Of a stretch of DNA of 64,000 bases, positions 39,785 through 51,500 are shown one piece after another. The stretch is from positions 124,001 to 188,000 of the forward strand of contig NZ_RCHJ01000013.1 of assembly GCF_004011805.1 (NCBI RefSeq), given 5' to 3'. This DNA comes from Piscinibacter defluvii (GTDB lineage: Bacteria; Pseudomonadota; Gammaproteobacteria; Burkholderiales; Burkholderiaceae_C). Position 1 is the first letter of the stretch; every line of letters begins with the position of its first letter. A program made the position numbers and the translations under genes. The notes under the pieces were generated by a model. It was given only the letters and a program-made list of their open reading frames with translations, had not been told where the DNA came from and searched no databases.

Positions 39785-40375
39785 TCAGGCGGCCGAGCCG
39801 CCGAGGTAGTGCTGGATGGTCGGCGCGCCCATGTCGTGGGCGTTGAGCAGGCTGTCGAGCTGCTCGCGCGAGTTGACGAGGCCCTTGGAGGCCACCGTGC
39901 CCTGCGCATCGAGCAGCACGGCATACGGCAGGCGCGACACGCGGTAGCTCATGCCGAGTTCGGTCGAGAGCACGTAGGGCAGCGCCTCCAACCCCTGCTC
40001 GCGCACGAAGCGCAGGTGTTCGGCTTGCTCGCCGTCGCTGGCCAGCACGATCGCCAGGCGCTGCTTCTCGTCGCGCGCCAGCGCCTTGAGCACCGGGATC
40101 AGCTTCTTGCACACCGGGCAGGTGGGCGCGAGGAAGAAGATCAGCGTCGGCGTGGTGCTCGCGCCGCCGATGACCACCGGCTCGCTCTGGATGCCGCGCA
40201 GGCTGAAGCTCGGCGAGGCCGCGCCGACTTCCGGGCCGGCGTCGGTGACGAGGGCACCCATCGGCGCGACACGCTCGAACAGCACGCCCACCTGGCGCGA
40301 CAGCGCCCACAGCAGCACGCCGAGCGCGATCACCGCGGTCCACAGCAGCACGATGGAAACAGACAGCACGTCCAT
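39785..40375 (-). CDS. aauD: Amine dehydrogenase accessory MauD-like thioredoxin
   Basis: 196-residue membrane-anchored thioredoxin-fold protein needed for disulfide formation in the Cys-rich light subunit. An N-terminal helix (VSIVLLWTAVIALGVLLWAL) is followed by a periplasmic domain with the active site CPVC (Cys86, Cys89) and the cis-proline loop SRLPYAV. Its place between aauE and aauA matches mau and aau clusters. It ends 17 nt before aauA. Confidence 0.92.
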   Translation of the reverse strand: MDVLSVSIVLLWTAVIALGVLLWALSRQVGVLFERVAPMGALVTDAGPEVGAASPSFSLRGIQSEPVVIGGASTTPTLIFFLAPTCPVCKKLIPVLKALARDEKQRLAIVLASDGEQAEHLRFVREQGLEALPYVLSTELGMSYRVSRLPYAVLLDAQGTVASKGLVNSREQLDSLLNAHDMGAPTIQHYLGGSAA

Positions 40376-40377
40376 GG

Positions 40378-40914
40378 TCAGGTCCTTCTGAAAAGCGGGC
40401 GCAGCGTCGGCGCGCGGTGGCGCAGCACCTGGTGCAGCGCCGCGTAGAGCAGGGTGGCCAGCAGCAGCGCGGCGGCCACGACGAGGAAGTCGGCCAGGCT
40501 CATCGCGCGTGGCTGCAGCGGCGCGGCGGCGACGAGCGCCAGCGCCGCGAGCAGCCCGTTGCGCAGCACGAGCGCCCAGGACACCGGCAGCGGCTCGCCG
40601 CCGCAGCCGCAGTCGGGCCGCCGGCCGCGCGCCAGCGGCAGCGCCATCGCGGCGGCGTAGGCCAGCAGCAGCGCGGCCGCCAGCGCCGCACCGGCGGCGC
40701 GCCAGGGCGTGAGCAGCAGCAGCGCAGCCAGCGCCTCGGCCGCGGGCAGCACACGCGCCAGCAGGGCGAGCAGGCGGTCGGGCACGCCGAACGCGGCCAG
40801 GTGCTGCTCGAACAGCGCCGGGTCGCCGACCTTGGCGACGGCGGCGTGCGCGAACAGGGTCGCGAGGCAGGCCGCGGCCAGCCAGGCGAGCAGGGGGTCG
40901 ACGGGGGCGAACAT
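40378..40914 (-). CDS. aauE: Amine dehydrogenase accessory MauE-like membrane protein
   Basis: 178-residue inner-membrane protein of the MauE/DoxX-like family with four to five helices. The motif RRPDCGCGGEPLPVSWALVLRN, with its Cys pair, is the MauE signature. It works with MauD in maturation of the light subunit, probably by passing reducing or oxidising equivalents. It lies 10 nt after aauB and two nt before aauD, keeping the B-E-D-A order. Confidence 0.91.
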   Translation of the reverse strand: MFAPVDPLLAWLAAACLATLFAHAAVAKVGDPALFEQHLAAFGVPDRLLALLARVLPAAEALAALLLLTPWRAAGAALAAALLLAYAAAMALPLARGRRPDCGCGGEPLPVSWALVLRNGLLAALALVAAAPLQPRAMSLADFLVVAAALLLATLLYAALHQVLRHRAPTLRPLFRRT

Positions 40915-40924
40915 CGCGGCGCCC

Positions 40925-42127
40925 TCAGTCGTGCGACTCGAGCTGCAGCGCCGCCTCGCCGGCCGCCTTCACGGTGGCCACGGGCTTGAGCCTGCCGCTG
41001 TCGTTCCAGTCCCACACGCGCAGCGCGCCGGTCATGCCATCGAGCGCCTGCAGCCGCTTGCCGCTGCGCGAGAAGGTCAGCGAGGCCGAGCCCTGGCCGG
41101 GCGCGGTGGCCAGGCGCTTGCCGCTTTCCAGGTCGACCACCCAGAGCTGCTTGGCCGGCGTCTTGTGCGAGCCCTCGCGGCCCTTGTCGTGCATGGACAC
41201 CACGGCCCAGCGGCCCGAGGGGTGCACCGCGAAGGCCTGGTAGCCGCCCGGCCGCCAGCCCTGCTTCTGCTGCGCCGCGTTGACGATGCTGCGCGCGCCC
41301 TTCACCTGCGCCACGGCGCCGGAGACGTCGACCTCGGTCAGCGTGCCCTTGAAGCTGGCGAACCAGTAGCGGTCGCCGATCTGCTCGGCGCTGTGAAACC
41401 AGGCGTCGTTGTCGGCGTCGAACACCTTCTCGCTGACCTGCCGGTCGGCGACCTGGCCCTTGTCGTCGAGCGTCACGGTGGCGAGCTTGCCGTCGCCGCA
41501 CAGCATCGCGAAGCGGCTCGGGTGGCTGGCTGCCGGCAGCACGCCCCAGCAGCCCGGCGTGGGCACCTCGGTGCTCACCTTGCGCTCGGCCAGGTCGACC
41601 ACCGTGAGCGAGGTCGCCGGCGTGGCGTTCTGCACCAGCACGAAGCGGCCGTTGCCGGTGGGCCGCACCAGGCCGCGGTAGTTGAGCGTCTGCGCGCGCT
41701 TGGGCGGCAGCAGCACCTCGTACTTGAAGGCGAGCGTCTGCGTGTCCCAGACCTCCAGGATGTCGCTGCGTTCGCCGCGCCCGCCCCGGCTGAGGTAGGT
41801 GGTCGCGACATAGACCTCGTCGGCCTTTTCAGACAGCGCGAAGTTGCCCGCGTAGCCGGTGTTGATCATGCCCAGCAGCTTGCCGGCGCGCGCGTCGAAC
41901 ACCCGCAGGCGGCCGTCGACGATGTGCGAGATGGCGACGTCGCCGACATACACCCGCTCGCTGGTGGCGCCCTCGAGCGTCGAGCCGACCAGGGTTTCGG
42001 CGGGCAGTTCGGGCGGCGGTTCGGCCGGCTTCGCCTTGCTGGCGGCCATGCCGGCCGAGGTGGCCAGCATCAGCAGCGCGGCCGCCCATGGCCGGGCCGT
42101 GCGCCGAGGCCTTGCTCGTGCAGTCAT
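40925..42127 (-). CDS. aauB: Aromatic amine dehydrogenase heavy subunit
   Basis: 400-residue alpha subunit, a periplasmic seven-bladed propeller that holds two TTQ light subunits. A signal peptide (AAALLMLATSAGMAASKAK) precedes blade motifs such as RVYVGDVAISHIVDGRLRVF and YEVLLPPKRAQTLNYRGLV. PTPGCWGVLPA, NDAWFHSAEQIGDRYWFASF and YQAFAVHPSGRWAVVSMHDK are conserved in MADH/AADH heavy chains. The ATG at 42127 has AGGAG upstream. It is the first gene of a continuous 13-kb minus-strand run and should be transcribed from the 207-nt gap after folA. Confidence 0.92.
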   Translation of the reverse strand: MTARARPRRTARPWAAALLMLATSAGMAASKAKPAEPPPELPAETLVGSTLEGATSERVYVGDVAISHIVDGRLRVFDARAGKLLGMINTGYAGNFALSEKADEVYVATTYLSRGGRGERSDILEVWDTQTLAFKYEVLLPPKRAQTLNYRGLVRPTGNGRFVLVQNATPATSLTVVDLAERKVSTEVPTPGCWGVLPAASHPSRFAMLCGDGKLATVTLDDKGQVADRQVSEKVFDADNDAWFHSAEQIGDRYWFASFKGTLTEVDVSGAVAQVKGARSIVNAAQQKQGWRPGGYQAFAVHPSGRWAVVSMHDKGREGSHKTPAKQLWVVDLESGKRLATAPGQGSASLTFSRSGKRLQALDGMTGALRVWDWNDSGRLKPVATVKAAGEAALQLESHD

Positions 42128-42334
42128 CGTGTTCTCCTCATGCCGGCCGGCAGGCCGGGCCCTCGTCTGGCACGCATTCTGGAAAGCGGGCCGGGGGGCC
42201 GATATCACGATTTGGCAAAGACGCGGGCGGGTTTTCACCGGCCGCGCGGCCGGCCGCACCGGCCGCACCGGTCGACGCGGTGCTGCGGCGCGGGGCGGCG
42301 GGTCAGGCGGCGGCGGACGGCCGCGGCCTGCGCC
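42128..42334 (-). promoter_or_regulatory. Upstream region of the aau run (no gene)
   Basis: This 207-nt gap between folA and aauB is the only sizeable gap upstream of the twelve-gene run. It has an AT-richer patch (GATATCACGATTTGGCAAAG, about 42200-42219) between very GC-rich, repetitive CCGGCCGCACCGG-type stretches. I could not assign -35/-10 hexamers or an operator with confidence. Confidence 0.35.
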
Positions 42335-42841
42335 TCACGCCGCGCGGCGACGCTCGTAGCGGTTGAAGCGGTAGGTCAGGCCCGCAGCCGTCTGGCGCGG
42401 CTCGCTCTCGACCAGGCGCCAGGCGGCGCGGTCCCAGGCGGGGAAGAAGGTGTCGGCGTCGAAGCTGGCGTCGACCTCGGTCAGCACCAGTTCGTCCGCG
42501 CGCGGCACGGCCTGCGCGTAGAGCTCGCCGCCGCCGATCACGAACACGCGGGTGGCGGCACGGCAGCGCCGCAGCGCGTCGTCCAGCGAGGCCGCCGGCT
42601 CGGCGCCGCTGGCCTGCCAGCCGGCCTGGCGCGTGACGACGATGTTGCGCCGCCCCGGCAGCGGGCGGAAACGCTCGGGCAGCGAATCCCAGGTCTTGCG
42701 GCCCATCACGACGGGGCAGCCCATCGTGACGCGGCGGAAGTGCTTCTGGTCCTCGCTCTCCTGCCACAGCAGTTCGCCGCCACGGCCGATGCCACCGTCG
42801 CGGGCGACGGCGGCGATCACGGCGAGGATGGGGCGGGCCAT
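42335..42841 (-). CDS. folA: Dihydrofolate reductase
   Basis: 168-residue DHFR, reducing dihydrofolate to tetrahydrofolate with NADPH. Motifs seen are ILAVIAAVARDGGIG with the Met20-loop position, DQKHFRRVTMGCPVVMGRKTW, LPGRRNIVVTRQ, VFVIGGGELYAQA and the C-terminal TYRFNRYERR. The catalytic acidic residue lies in the ESEDQKHFR region. Length is normal for the bacterial enzyme. It is transcribed in the same direction as the GntR gene (32 nt upstream). Confidence 0.95.
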   Translation of the reverse strand: MARPILAVIAAVARDGGIGRGGELLWQESEDQKHFRRVTMGCPVVMGRKTWDSLPERFRPLPGRRNIVVTRQAGWQASGAEPAASLDDALRRCRAATRVFVIGGGELYAQAVPRADELVLTEVDASFDADTFFPAWDRAAWRLVESEPRQTAAGLTYRFNRYERRRAA

Positions 42842-42873
42842 GCGGCGATTGTCGCCGCGGGCAGAAGCCGCCC

Positions 42874-43557
42874 TCAGGAGAGGGTGGCGGCCTCGCGCCC
42901 CGCATCCAGGTGGGCGCGCATCAGGGACTGGGCACGGGCACCGTCGCGCTGCTCGATCGCGGCCATCACGGCCCGGTGCTCGCGCAGCGAGGCCTCGATG
43001 CGGCCCTGGCGCAGCAGCGACTGGCGGCGGTTGAGCTTCATCACCTTGCGCAGGTCGCCCACCAGCTGGATGCGCCAGCGGTTGTCGGCGATCTCCAGCA
43101 GGCGCAGGTGGAAGCGCTCGTTGGCGGCGAAGAAGCGGTCGCGGTCGGCCACGCTCGCCTCCAGCTCGGCGTGGAGGGCACGCAGCTCGGCGCGTTCGGC
43201 CTCGCTGGCGCGCTCGGCGGCCGCCGCAGCGGCATCGCTCTCGAGCAGGGCCAGCAGATGGAAGACCTCGGACAGATCGCGTTCCGACACTTCGGTGACG
43301 TAGGCGCCGCGGCGCAGCTTCATCGTCACCAGGCCCTCGGCGGCCAGCACCTTGAGCGCCTCGCGCAACGGCGTGCGGCTGATGCCGTATTCGGCGGCCA
43401 GCGCCTGCTCGTCGATCCAGCTGCCCGGCGCGAGCGTGTGCGCCAGGATGCGCTGGCGCAGCCGGTCGGCCACCTGCTCGTACAAGGCACGCTCGGCGAG
43501 CCGCGCCGGCGGGCGGCCGGCGGCGTCGAGGCGGACATCGGCAGAGGAGGTGGCCAT
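42874..43557 (-). CDS. GntR-family regulator (FCD type)
   Basis: 227-residue regulator with an N-terminal winged HTH (about residues 22-88: LYEQVADRLRQRILAHTLAPG, EYGISRTPLREALKVLAAEGLV) and a C-terminal FadR-like FCD effector domain whose usual metal ligands (Asp/His) are partly visible (ERFHLRLLEIADNRW). It is divergent from methylmalonyl-CoA mutase, with 111 nt between starts that contain a perfect 20-bp palindrome. The likely role is repression of the propionyl-/methylmalonyl-CoA operon in the absence of an acyl-CoA or organic acid signal. Confidence 0.9.
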   Translation of the reverse strand: MATSSADVRLDAAGRPPARLAERALYEQVADRLRQRILAHTLAPGSWIDEQALAAEYGISRTPLREALKVLAAEGLVTMKLRRGAYVTEVSERDLSEVFHLLALLESDAAAAAAERASEAERAELRALHAELEASVADRDRFFAANERFHLRLLEIADNRWRIQLVGDLRKVMKLNRRQSLLRQGRIEASLREHRAVMAAIEQRDGARAQSLMRAHLDAGREAATLS

Positions 43558-43601
43558 GACGGACGGGCTTGAAAGCTGGACGAAAGCCGGTTACCGGAAC
43601 A

Positions 43602-43607
43602 TATAAT
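43602..43607 (+). promoter_or_regulatory. -10 element of the methylmalonyl-CoA operon
   Basis: A perfect TATAAT, very unusual in this GC-rich setting, overlaps the left arm of the palindromic operator. A -35 is not clear; TGGACG at 43577-43582 would give a 19-nt spacer. Transcription would begin near 43614. Confidence 0.5.
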
Positions 43608-43622
43608 TCAATTTTGAATTAT
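43603..43622. promoter_or_regulatory. 20-bp palindromic operator, probably for GntR
   Basis: ATAATTCAA-TT-TTGAATTAT has perfect 9-bp arms with a 2-bp centre. It lies between the divergent gntR and scpA starts and overlaps a TATAAT. The position and symmetry fit a dimer of the adjacent GntR/FCD regulator, blocking RNA polymerase. Confidence 0.72.
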
Positions 43623-43668
43623 GGATGAGGCCCGATCCCCCGTCCAGCCCCGCCGAGGAGACGCTTTC

Positions 43669-45831
<2,163 letters not shown>

Positions 45832-45833
45832 TC

Positions 45834-46832
45834 GTGACCTTGCCGGCAACGGACCAGGCCCTGGCCGACGGCGTACGGCGGCGCGACCGGCGTGCGCTCG
45901 CCAAGGCCATCACGCTGCTCGAATCGACGCGTGCCGACCACCGCGCGCGTGCCGACGCGCTGCTCGATGCGCTGCTGCCGCACACCGGCAACGCGGTGCG
46001 CATCGGTCTCTCGGGCGTGCCCGGCGTCGGCAAGTCGACCTTCATCGAGGCCCTCGGGCTGCAACTGATCGCGCAGGGCCACCGCGTCGCGGTGCTGGCG
46101 GTCGACCCGTCGTCGAGTGTCTCTGGCGGCTCCATCCTCGGCGACAAGACGCGCATGGAGCAGCTCTCGGTGCGCGACGAGGCCTTCATCCGCCCGAGCC
46201 CTGCGTCCGGCACGCTCGGCGGCGTGGCCGAGAAGACGCGCGAAGTGCTGCTGCTGTGCGAGGCCGCGGGCCACGACGTGGTGATCGTCGAGACGGTGGG
46301 CGTGGGCCAGAGCGAGACCGCGGTGGCCGGCATGACCGACCTGTTCGTGTTGCTGCAGCTGCCCAACGCCGGCGACGACCTGCAGGCCATCAAGAAGGGC
46401 GTGATGGAGCTGGCCGACCTCGTGGTCATCAACAAGGCCGACCTCGATCCGGCCGCGGCGACGCGCGCCCAGGCGCAGATCACGAGTGCCTTGCGCGTCT
46501 TCGGCCAGCAGGGCAACCCGGCGCACGGCACCGCGGCGCCGGTGATGCAGGCCAGCGGGCTGAAGGGCGAGGGCGTCGCCGCGTTCTGGGCGCTCGTGAT
46601 GCAGCATGTCGAGGCCCGCCGCGCCAGCGGCGCCTTCGCGCTGCGCCGCCAGCGCCAGGCACAGGACTGGCTGTGGGACCTGGTGCGCAACCGCCTGCTG
46701 GCCGATTTCCGCGCCCACCCGGCGGTGAAGCGCGAACTGCCGGCCGCACTGGCCGAGGTGAGCGCCGCGCGATCGGCGCCTTCGGTGGCGGCGCGCCGCC
46801 TGCTGCAACTCTTCGAATCGAACAACTCCTGA
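45834..46832 (+). CDS. meaB: Methylmalonyl-CoA mutase chaperone GTPase MeaB
   Basis: 332-residue G3E-family GTPase that loads and protects the cobalamin of the mutase (ArgK/MeaB). Walker A GVPGVGKS is at residues 61-68, with [28 protein letters not shown] (switch) and VVINKADLD (base specificity). The C-terminal part is the dimerisation arm. The start is a GTG at 45834, two nucleotides after the mutase stop; no upstream ATG is in frame. Its position next to scpA is the standard arrangement. Confidence 0.94.
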   Translation: MTLPATDQALADGVRRRDRRALAKAITLLESTRADHRARADALLDALLPHTGNAVRIGLSGVPGVGKSTFIEALGLQLIAQGHRVAVLAVDPSSSVSGGSILGDKTRMEQLSVRDEAFIRPSPASGTLGGVAEKTREVLLLCEAAGHDVVIVETVGVGQSETAVAGMTDLFVLLQLPNAGDDLQAIKKGVMELADLVVINKADLDPAAATRAQAQITSALRVFGQQGNPAHGTAAPVMQASGLKGEGVAAFWALVMQHVEARRASGAFALRRQRQAQDWLWDLVRNRLLADFRAHPAVKRELPAALAEVSAARSAPSVAARRLLQLFESNNS

Positions 46833-46846
46833 GGAGGCCTCCGACC

Positions 46847-48379
<1,533 letters not shown>

Positions 48380-48393
48380 GGGGGAGAGGGAAC

Positions 48394-50424
48394 ATGTTCA
48401 CCAAGATCCTGATCGCGAATCGGGGCGAGATCGCCTGCCGCGTCATCAAGACCGCCCGCAAGATGGGCATCGCCACCGTCGCCGTGTACTCCGAGGCCGA
48501 CCGCGATGCACGCCACGTCGAGATCGCCGACGAGGCCGTCTTCATCGGCCCGGCACCCAGCCGCGAGAGCTACCTCGTGGCCGACAAGATCATCGCCGCC
48601 GCGAAGCAGACCGGTGCCCAGGCCATCCACCCGGGTTACGGCTTCCTGTCCGAGAACGAGGACTTCGCGCGCCGCGTCGAAGAAGCGGGCCTCACCTTCA
48701 TCGGGCCCAAGCACTACAGCATCGCGGCGATGGGCGACAAGATCGCCTCGAAGAAGCTCGCCACCGAGGCCAAGGTCAACACCATCCCGGGCTACAACGA
48801 CGTGATCGAGTCGCCCGAGCAGGCGGTGAAGATCGCCAAGGACATCGGCTACCCGGTGATGATCAAGGCCAGTGCCGGCGGCGGCGGCAAGGGCCTGCGC
48901 GTGGCCTTCAACGACAAGGAGGCCTTCGAGGGCTTCAGCTCCTGCCGCAACGAGGCCAAGAACAGCTTCGGCGACGACCGCGTCTTCATCGAGAAGTTCG
49001 TCGAGCAGCCGCGCCACATCGAGATCCAGGTGCTGGGCGATGCCCACGGCAACGCGGTCTACCTGTGGGAGCGCGAGTGCTCGATCCAGCGCCGCCACCA
49101 GAAGGTGATCGAGGAGGCGCCGTCGCCGTTCATCAGCGAGGCCACGCGCCGCGCGATGGGCGAGCAGGCCGTGGCGCTGGCCAAGGCGGTGAAGTACCAG
49201 AGCGCGGGTACGGTGGAGTTCGTGGTCGGCAAGGACCAGAGCTTCTACTTCCTCGAGATGAACACCCGGCTGCAGGTGGAGCACCCGGTCACCGAGTGCA
49301 TCACGCGGCTCGATCTGGTGGAGCAGATGATCCGCGTGGCCGCCGGCGAGAAGCTCGCCTTCGGCCAGGGCGACATCGTGCGGCGCGGCTGGGCGATGGA
49401 GTGCCGCATCAACGCGGAGGACCCGTTCCGCAACTTCCTGCCCTCCACCGGCCGGCTGGTGAAGTACCAGCCGCCGGCGGCGACGATGGAAGCCGCGCTG
49501 CCGGTGCCCGCCGGCGGCGGCGTGCGCGTGGACACCGGCGTGTACGAGGGCGGCGAGATCCCGATGTACTACGACTCGATGATCGCCAAGCTGATCGTGC
49601 ACGGGGTGGACCGCGAGGACGCGATCCGCAGGATGCGCGAGGCGCTCAACGCCTTCGTGATCCGTGGCATCTCGAGCAACATCCCGTTCCAGGCCGCGCT
49701 GCTGGCGCACCCGAAGTTCGTCGCCGGCGACTTCAACACCGGCTTCATCGCCGAGCAGTACCCGAAGGGCTTCTCGGCCGACGCCGTGCCGCACGACGAC
49801 CCGGACTTCCTGCTCGCGCTGGCCACGGCGGTCAAACGCCTGTCGCTGCAGCGCGCGGCCGGGCTCTCCGGCCAGCTGCGCGGCCACGAGATGGCCATCC
49901 GCGAGGACTTCGTCGTCGTCGTGATCGGCGAGGACGGCACGCGCCAGGCCACGCCGGTGCACGTGAGGGTCGAGGGCCTGGCCAGCCGCGTCGAGATCGA
50001 CGGCCGCGCGCACGTGATCACGCTGCACGGCTCGCTGCGCGACATCGCGATGCAGGGCGACTGCGACGGCGAGCAGTTCTGCGCCCAGGTCGAGCGCATC
50101 GGCCTGGACTACCGCATCACGCACAACGGCCGCAGCGTGCGCGCCCGCGTGCTGGCGCCGCGCGCGGCCGAGCTCTACGAGCTGATGCCGGTGAAGGCGC
50201 CGCCGGACCTCTCGAGGTTCCTGCTCTCGCCGATGCCCGGGCTGCTGGTCGACGTGGCAGTGCAGCCGGGCCAGAAGGTGCTGGCCGGCGAGAAGCTCGC
50301 CGTCATCGAGGCGATGAAGATGGAGAACATCCTGGTCGCCGCGCAGGACGGCGTGGTGGCGAAGGTGGCCGCGAGCAAGGGCGAGAGCCTGGCGGTGGAC
50401 CAGATCATCCTGGAGTTCGAATGA
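48394..50424 (+). CDS. pccA: Propionyl-CoA carboxylase alpha subunit (biotin carboxylase + BCCP)
   Basis: 676-residue biotin-dependent subunit. The biotin carboxylase domain is at about residues 1-450 ([65 protein letters not shown]). It is followed by a PccA-type linker and the C-terminal biotinyl domain with EAMKMEN, biotin on Lys642. It lies 14 nt after pccB. Together they form the alpha6-beta6 carboxylase. The stop overlaps the VOC gene start by four bases. Confidence 0.97.
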   Translation: MFTKILIANRGEIACRVIKTARKMGIATVAVYSEADRDARHVEIADEAVFIGPAPSRESYLVADKIIAAAKQTGAQAIHPGYGFLSENEDFARRVEEAGLTFIGPKHYSIAAMGDKIASKKLATEAKVNTIPGYNDVIESPEQAVKIAKDIGYPVMIKASAGGGGKGLRVAFNDKEAFEGFSSCRNEAKNSFGDDRVFIEKFVEQPRHIEIQVLGDAHGNAVYLWERECSIQRRHQKVIEEAPSPFISEATRRAMGEQAVALAKAVKYQSAGTVEFVVGKDQSFYFLEMNTRLQVEHPVTECITRLDLVEQMIRVAAGEKLAFGQGDIVRRGWAMECRINAEDPFRNFLPSTGRLVKYQPPAATMEAALPVPAGGGVRVDTGVYEGGEIPMYYDSMIAKLIVHGVDREDAIRRMREALNAFVIRGISSNIPFQAALLAHPKFVAGDFNTGFIAEQYPKGFSADAVPHDDPDFLLALATAVKRLSLQRAAGLSGQLRGHEMAIREDFVVVVIGEDGTRQATPVHVRVEGLASRVEIDGRAHVITLHGSLRDIAMQGDCDGEQFCAQVERIGLDYRITHNGRSVRARVLAPRAAELYELMPVKAPPDLSRFLLSPMPGLLVDVAVQPGQKVLAGEKLAVIEAMKMENILVAAQDGVVAKVAASKGESLAVDQIILEFE

Positions 50425-50891
50425 GCCGGCCCTTCAAGGTTCTCGGGATTCAGCAGGTCGCCATCGGCGGCCTCGACAAGCAGCGCCTGAAGACGCTCTG
50501 GGTCGACAAGCTCGGCCTGGAGGTGACGGGCACGTTCCGCTCCGAGCGCGAGAACGTCGACGAGGACATCTGCGCGATGGGGGCCGGGCCGTTCAAGGTC
50601 GAGGTCGACCTGATGCAGCCGCTCGATCCGGAGAAGAAGCCGGCGGTGCACGCCACGCCGCTGAACCACATCGGCCTGTGGATCGACGATCTGCCGAAGG
50701 CCGTCGAGTGGCTCACCGCCAACGGCGTGCGCTTCGCGCCCGGCGGCATCCGCAAGGGGGCGGCGGGCTTCGACATCTGCTTCCTGCACCCCAAGGGCAA
50801 CGAGGAGTTCCCGGTCGGCGGCGAGGGCGTGCTGGTCGAGCTGGTGCAGGCGCCGCCGGAGGTGATCGAGGCGTTCGCTAAGATTGCCTGA
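50421..50891 (+). CDS. VOC protein, likely methylmalonyl-CoA epimerase
   Basis: 156-residue glyoxalase/VOC-fold protein of two beta-alpha-beta-beta-beta units. Context predicts methylmalonyl-CoA epimerase, which must link the (S)-product of PccAB to the (R)-substrate of the mutase, and no other epimerase gene is in the operon. Likely metal ligands are His83 (NHIGLWIDD) and Glu140 (VLVELVQ), with Gln66 in VDLMQP. The first ligand, normally His in IDHxxI, is Gln12 (GIQQVAIG), so the metal site is atypical and the assignment is tentative. The ATG overlaps the pccA stop. Confidence 0.78.
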   Translation: MSRPFKVLGIQQVAIGGLDKQRLKTLWVDKLGLEVTGTFRSERENVDEDICAMGAGPFKVEVDLMQPLDPEKKPAVHATPLNHIGLWIDDLPKAVEWLTANGVRFAPGGIRKGAAGFDICFLHPKGNEEFPVGGEGVLVELVQAPPEVIEAFAKIA

Positions 50892-51427
50892 TGGCCGTCA
50901 GAGACATCCTGAAGATGGGCGACCCGCGGCTGCTGCGGGTGGCGAAGCCGGTGCGCGAGTTCGACACGCCCGAGCTGCACGCGCTGGTGCAGGACCTGTT
51001 CGACACCATGCACGCCGCCGACGGCGCCGGCCTGGCCGCGCCGCAGATCGGCGTGGACCTGGCCGTCGTCATCTTCGGCTTCGCGAAGAACCAGCGCTAC
51101 CCGGATGCCCCGCCCGTGCCCGAGACGGTGCTGGTGAATCCGGTCATCGAGCCGCTGTCGGACGACGAGGAGGAGGGCTGGGAAGGCTGCCTCTCGGTGC
51201 CCGGGCTGCGCGGCGTGGTGCCGCGCTTCGCACGCATCCGCTACCGCGGCGTCGATGCCCGCGGCACGCCGATCGACCGCGAGGCCGAGGGCTTCCATGC
51301 GCGCGTCGTGCAGCACGAGTGCGACCACCTGATCGGCAAGCTCTACCCGATGCGGGTGCGGGATTTCACCCGCTTCGGCTTCACCAGCGTATTGTTCCCG
51401 GGACTGGACGCCGAGGCCGACGACTGA
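50891..51427 (+). CDS. def: Peptide deformylase
   Basis: 178-residue Fe/Zn peptide deformylase, removing the formyl group from new proteins. All three motifs are intact: [10 protein letters not shown] (45-54), EGCLSVPG with metal ligand Cys100, and [10 protein letters not shown] with His142, Glu143 and His146. The start overlaps the VOC gene stop by one base, so it is translated with the propionyl-CoA operon, an unusual place for a housekeeping enzyme. It may be a second, non-essential copy; the main def usually sits beside fmt. Confidence 0.95.
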   Translation: MAVRDILKMGDPRLLRVAKPVREFDTPELHALVQDLFDTMHAADGAGLAAPQIGVDLAVVIFGFAKNQRYPDAPPVPETVLVNPVIEPLSDDEEEGWEGCLSVPGLRGVVPRFARIRYRGVDARGTPIDREAEGFHARVVQHECDHLIGKLYPMRVRDFTRFGFTSVLFPGLDAEADD

Positions 51428-51500
51428 GGCGTTTGTAAAGCTGTGTGTCGCGGTGGGACGGCCGGTCGTCCGGGGCCGCGGCCCAAGCGTTGGAAGCGCC

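Noticed and set aside
42128-42200. TGGCAC in the aauB upstream region as a sigma-54 -24 element
   Set aside because: It points away from aauB on the plus strand and lacks a GC pair at the -12 position.
43621-43668. Upstream in-frame ATG giving the mutase 16 extra residues
   Set aside because: This ATG is inside the palindromic operator, near the predicted transcription start, and has no ribosome-binding site; the ATG at 43669 has GAGGAG.
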